This document shows, piece after piece, positions 63,000 to 64,000 of a DNA stretch of 64,000 nucleotides. Each line of letters begins with the position of its first letter. Position 1 is the first letter of the stretch. This DNA is from Branchiostoma belcheri. Taxonomy: Eukaryota; Chordata; Leptocardii; Amphioxiformes; Branchiostomatidae. The stretch covers positions 358,803-422,802 of the forward strand of contig NW_017802758.1 of assembly GCF_001625305.1 (NCBI RefSeq), read 5' to 3'. A model generated the notes under the pieces. The model was not told the DNA's origin, searched no databases, and saw only the letters and a list, made by a program, of their open reading frames with translations. Both the position numbers and the translations under genes were made by a program.

Positions 63000-63707
63000 G
63001 TGCCAGCGGGTCGAGCATAAGAGTGGAAATGGCTTGTCCCGATATACGCCAGTTTACGCCTCCGTTTTTTTTTTAGGATTAAGGCTGCACTAAACATGAC
63101 AGAAGTGCCATCACAGCTTCTGCATTCATTTGGCCTGACAACAGCATGTAAAAATGCAACATCTATATTATCTTTTGACATAGTACAAAGCTATCTTCAA
63201 CAAAGGAATTGAGATGACCTTTTTGATCAAAATTAAAACCATTCCTGTCATGGATCTAGAGTGGATATCTGATGAACCACAAATGTCAAACTTGTTCAAA
63301 ATATCATGAAGTTCTGTAGAATTGGAAAATAAATTGACAATTTGCTTTCTGGTTTTACTTTCTTCGGCCTCTCTCTACGAATACATTTCTTCCTTCTAAT
63401 GCCACGTTCTCCTTCTTTTTCTTGTGGCCAGGCCTAAAAGAACAATACGTGTTATTAAATACTTCTTCATAATTCCAAATATACCAAAACCAATGCCTTG
63501 TAATCCAGTCATATCCCACTATTACTCACCATAGTTATTGCTACATGTTCCTTAATTTGATATTAACAAGAAACCAAACAGTACTTTACAAATGTGAGAT
63601 GAGATGAACATATAACAAGCCAAGTGAACTGTTTAGTTACAAAGATTACAGTTACCCCTGTTGTAGAAGCCACCACATGGATGTACAACGTAGTGTACTT
63701 CCCAGGG
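63000..63707. repeat. Repeats R1+R2, right uninterrupted copy (empty LINE site)
   Basis: 63000-63315 matches 51206-51540 and 63308-63707 matches 54681-55039, joined without the 3.1-kb LINE. A single GAAGTTCT at 63308-63315 marks the pre-insertion target. Confidence 0.9.
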
Positions 63708-63727
63708 ACCTGGCAAAAACCTTAGCA

Positions 63728-64000
63728 TTAACGAATAAAGAGAAAACAGCAACTTTCCGACAATTCATCAATTTTATATGCATACTCAACTATTCTACAA
63801 CTATATCTACTATCTCTGCACTAAACAATCATCTCTTAAGTATTTAATCAACAAAATACAAAACATCACTATTGGCAGTCCAGTCTCGAGAGACACGATT
63901 TGCAATAAGCTACAATAAGCAAACGTTTGCACATGGTGACACTTCGTACTGAGACAGGTTCATGTCTGCCGTCGTATTCTTTTGTTGTATGTATGTATGT
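63728..64000. repeat. Repeat R4, right copy
   Basis: Direct match to 58570-58870, running to the end of the window. It lacks about 20 bases (the TGCAGTGCGCTTCAGGC part) present in the left copy. The bases between R2 and R4 (63708-63727) form the junction that lacks the 3.5 kb present at 55040-58569. Confidence 0.85.

Noticed and set aside
1-64000. CRISPR array, operon or other prokaryotic features
   Set aside because: The tandem repeats are minisatellites or segment duplications without spacer structure, and the genes have spliceosomal introns.

Overview
The window is animal genomic DNA. It has split genes with GT-AG introns, low coding density, many microsatellites, and at least four independent CR1/jockey-group non-LTR retrotransposon insertions. 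The gene content points to a cephalochordate (amphioxus, Branchiostoma-like): a galactose 3-O-sulfotransferase-type gene, a secreted protein of EGF and C-type-lectin modules built from phase-1 exons, a single-exon rhodopsin-class receptor, a decayed group-1 glycosyltransferase and RAG1 N-terminal-like transposon fragments. The organism is inferred from gene style; no species marker was read directly.

Layout. At 1.5-14.3 kb on the + strand, six exons make a complete galactosylceramide-sulfotransferase-like gene (about 450 aa). Its 8-kb second intron holds a nearly full-length LINE on the minus strand (5.46-9.02 kb, PHD finger, endonuclease and reverse transcriptase) and several terminal-inverted-repeat elements. 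At 14.7-15.4 kb lies a broken glycosyltransferase. At 16.7-17.3 kb there is a short inverted-repeat transposon. At 18.7-24.05 kb on the minus strand is a complete 11-exon secreted protein: signal peptide, an unrecognised Cys-rich module, three EGF modules, a C-type lectin domain, two more EGF modules and two short Cys modules. At 28.35-29.6 kb on the + strand is an intronless 415-aa 7TM receptor whose DRY motif reads ELY.

From about 27 kb onward most coding traces belong to mobile elements: a LINE reverse-transcriptase remnant (27 kb), a LINE C-terminal remnant (31.3-32.3 kb), a transposase-like three-exon fragment (33.1-34.0 kb), a RAG1 N-terminal-domain-like ORF (34.6-35.3 kb), a pogo-type DNA-binding region (40.0-40.4 kb), a LINE linker fragment (40.4-40.7 kb) and a SWIM-type protein fragment (41.7-42.4 kb). 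A small two-exon candidate host gene sits at 38.5-39.2 kb.

The last 15 kb is a nest of duplicated and inverted transposon DNA on the minus strand. It contains a second RAG1-like zinc motif (49.8 kb), a DDE transposase fragment (50.5 kb), a PIN/FEN-like fragment (51 kb) and a large unclassified repetitive gene (61.2-63 kb). A LINE at 51.54-54.68 kb interrupts one copy of a repeat, and the uninterrupted copy survives at 63.0-63.7 kb, which gives both the target-site duplication and the empty site.

The host genes share no obvious pathway: one is a Golgi enzyme, one a secreted lectin-like protein and one a membrane receptor. The strongest candidate for something little described is the set of RAG1-N-terminal-like transposon pieces at 33-35 kb and 49.8 kb.
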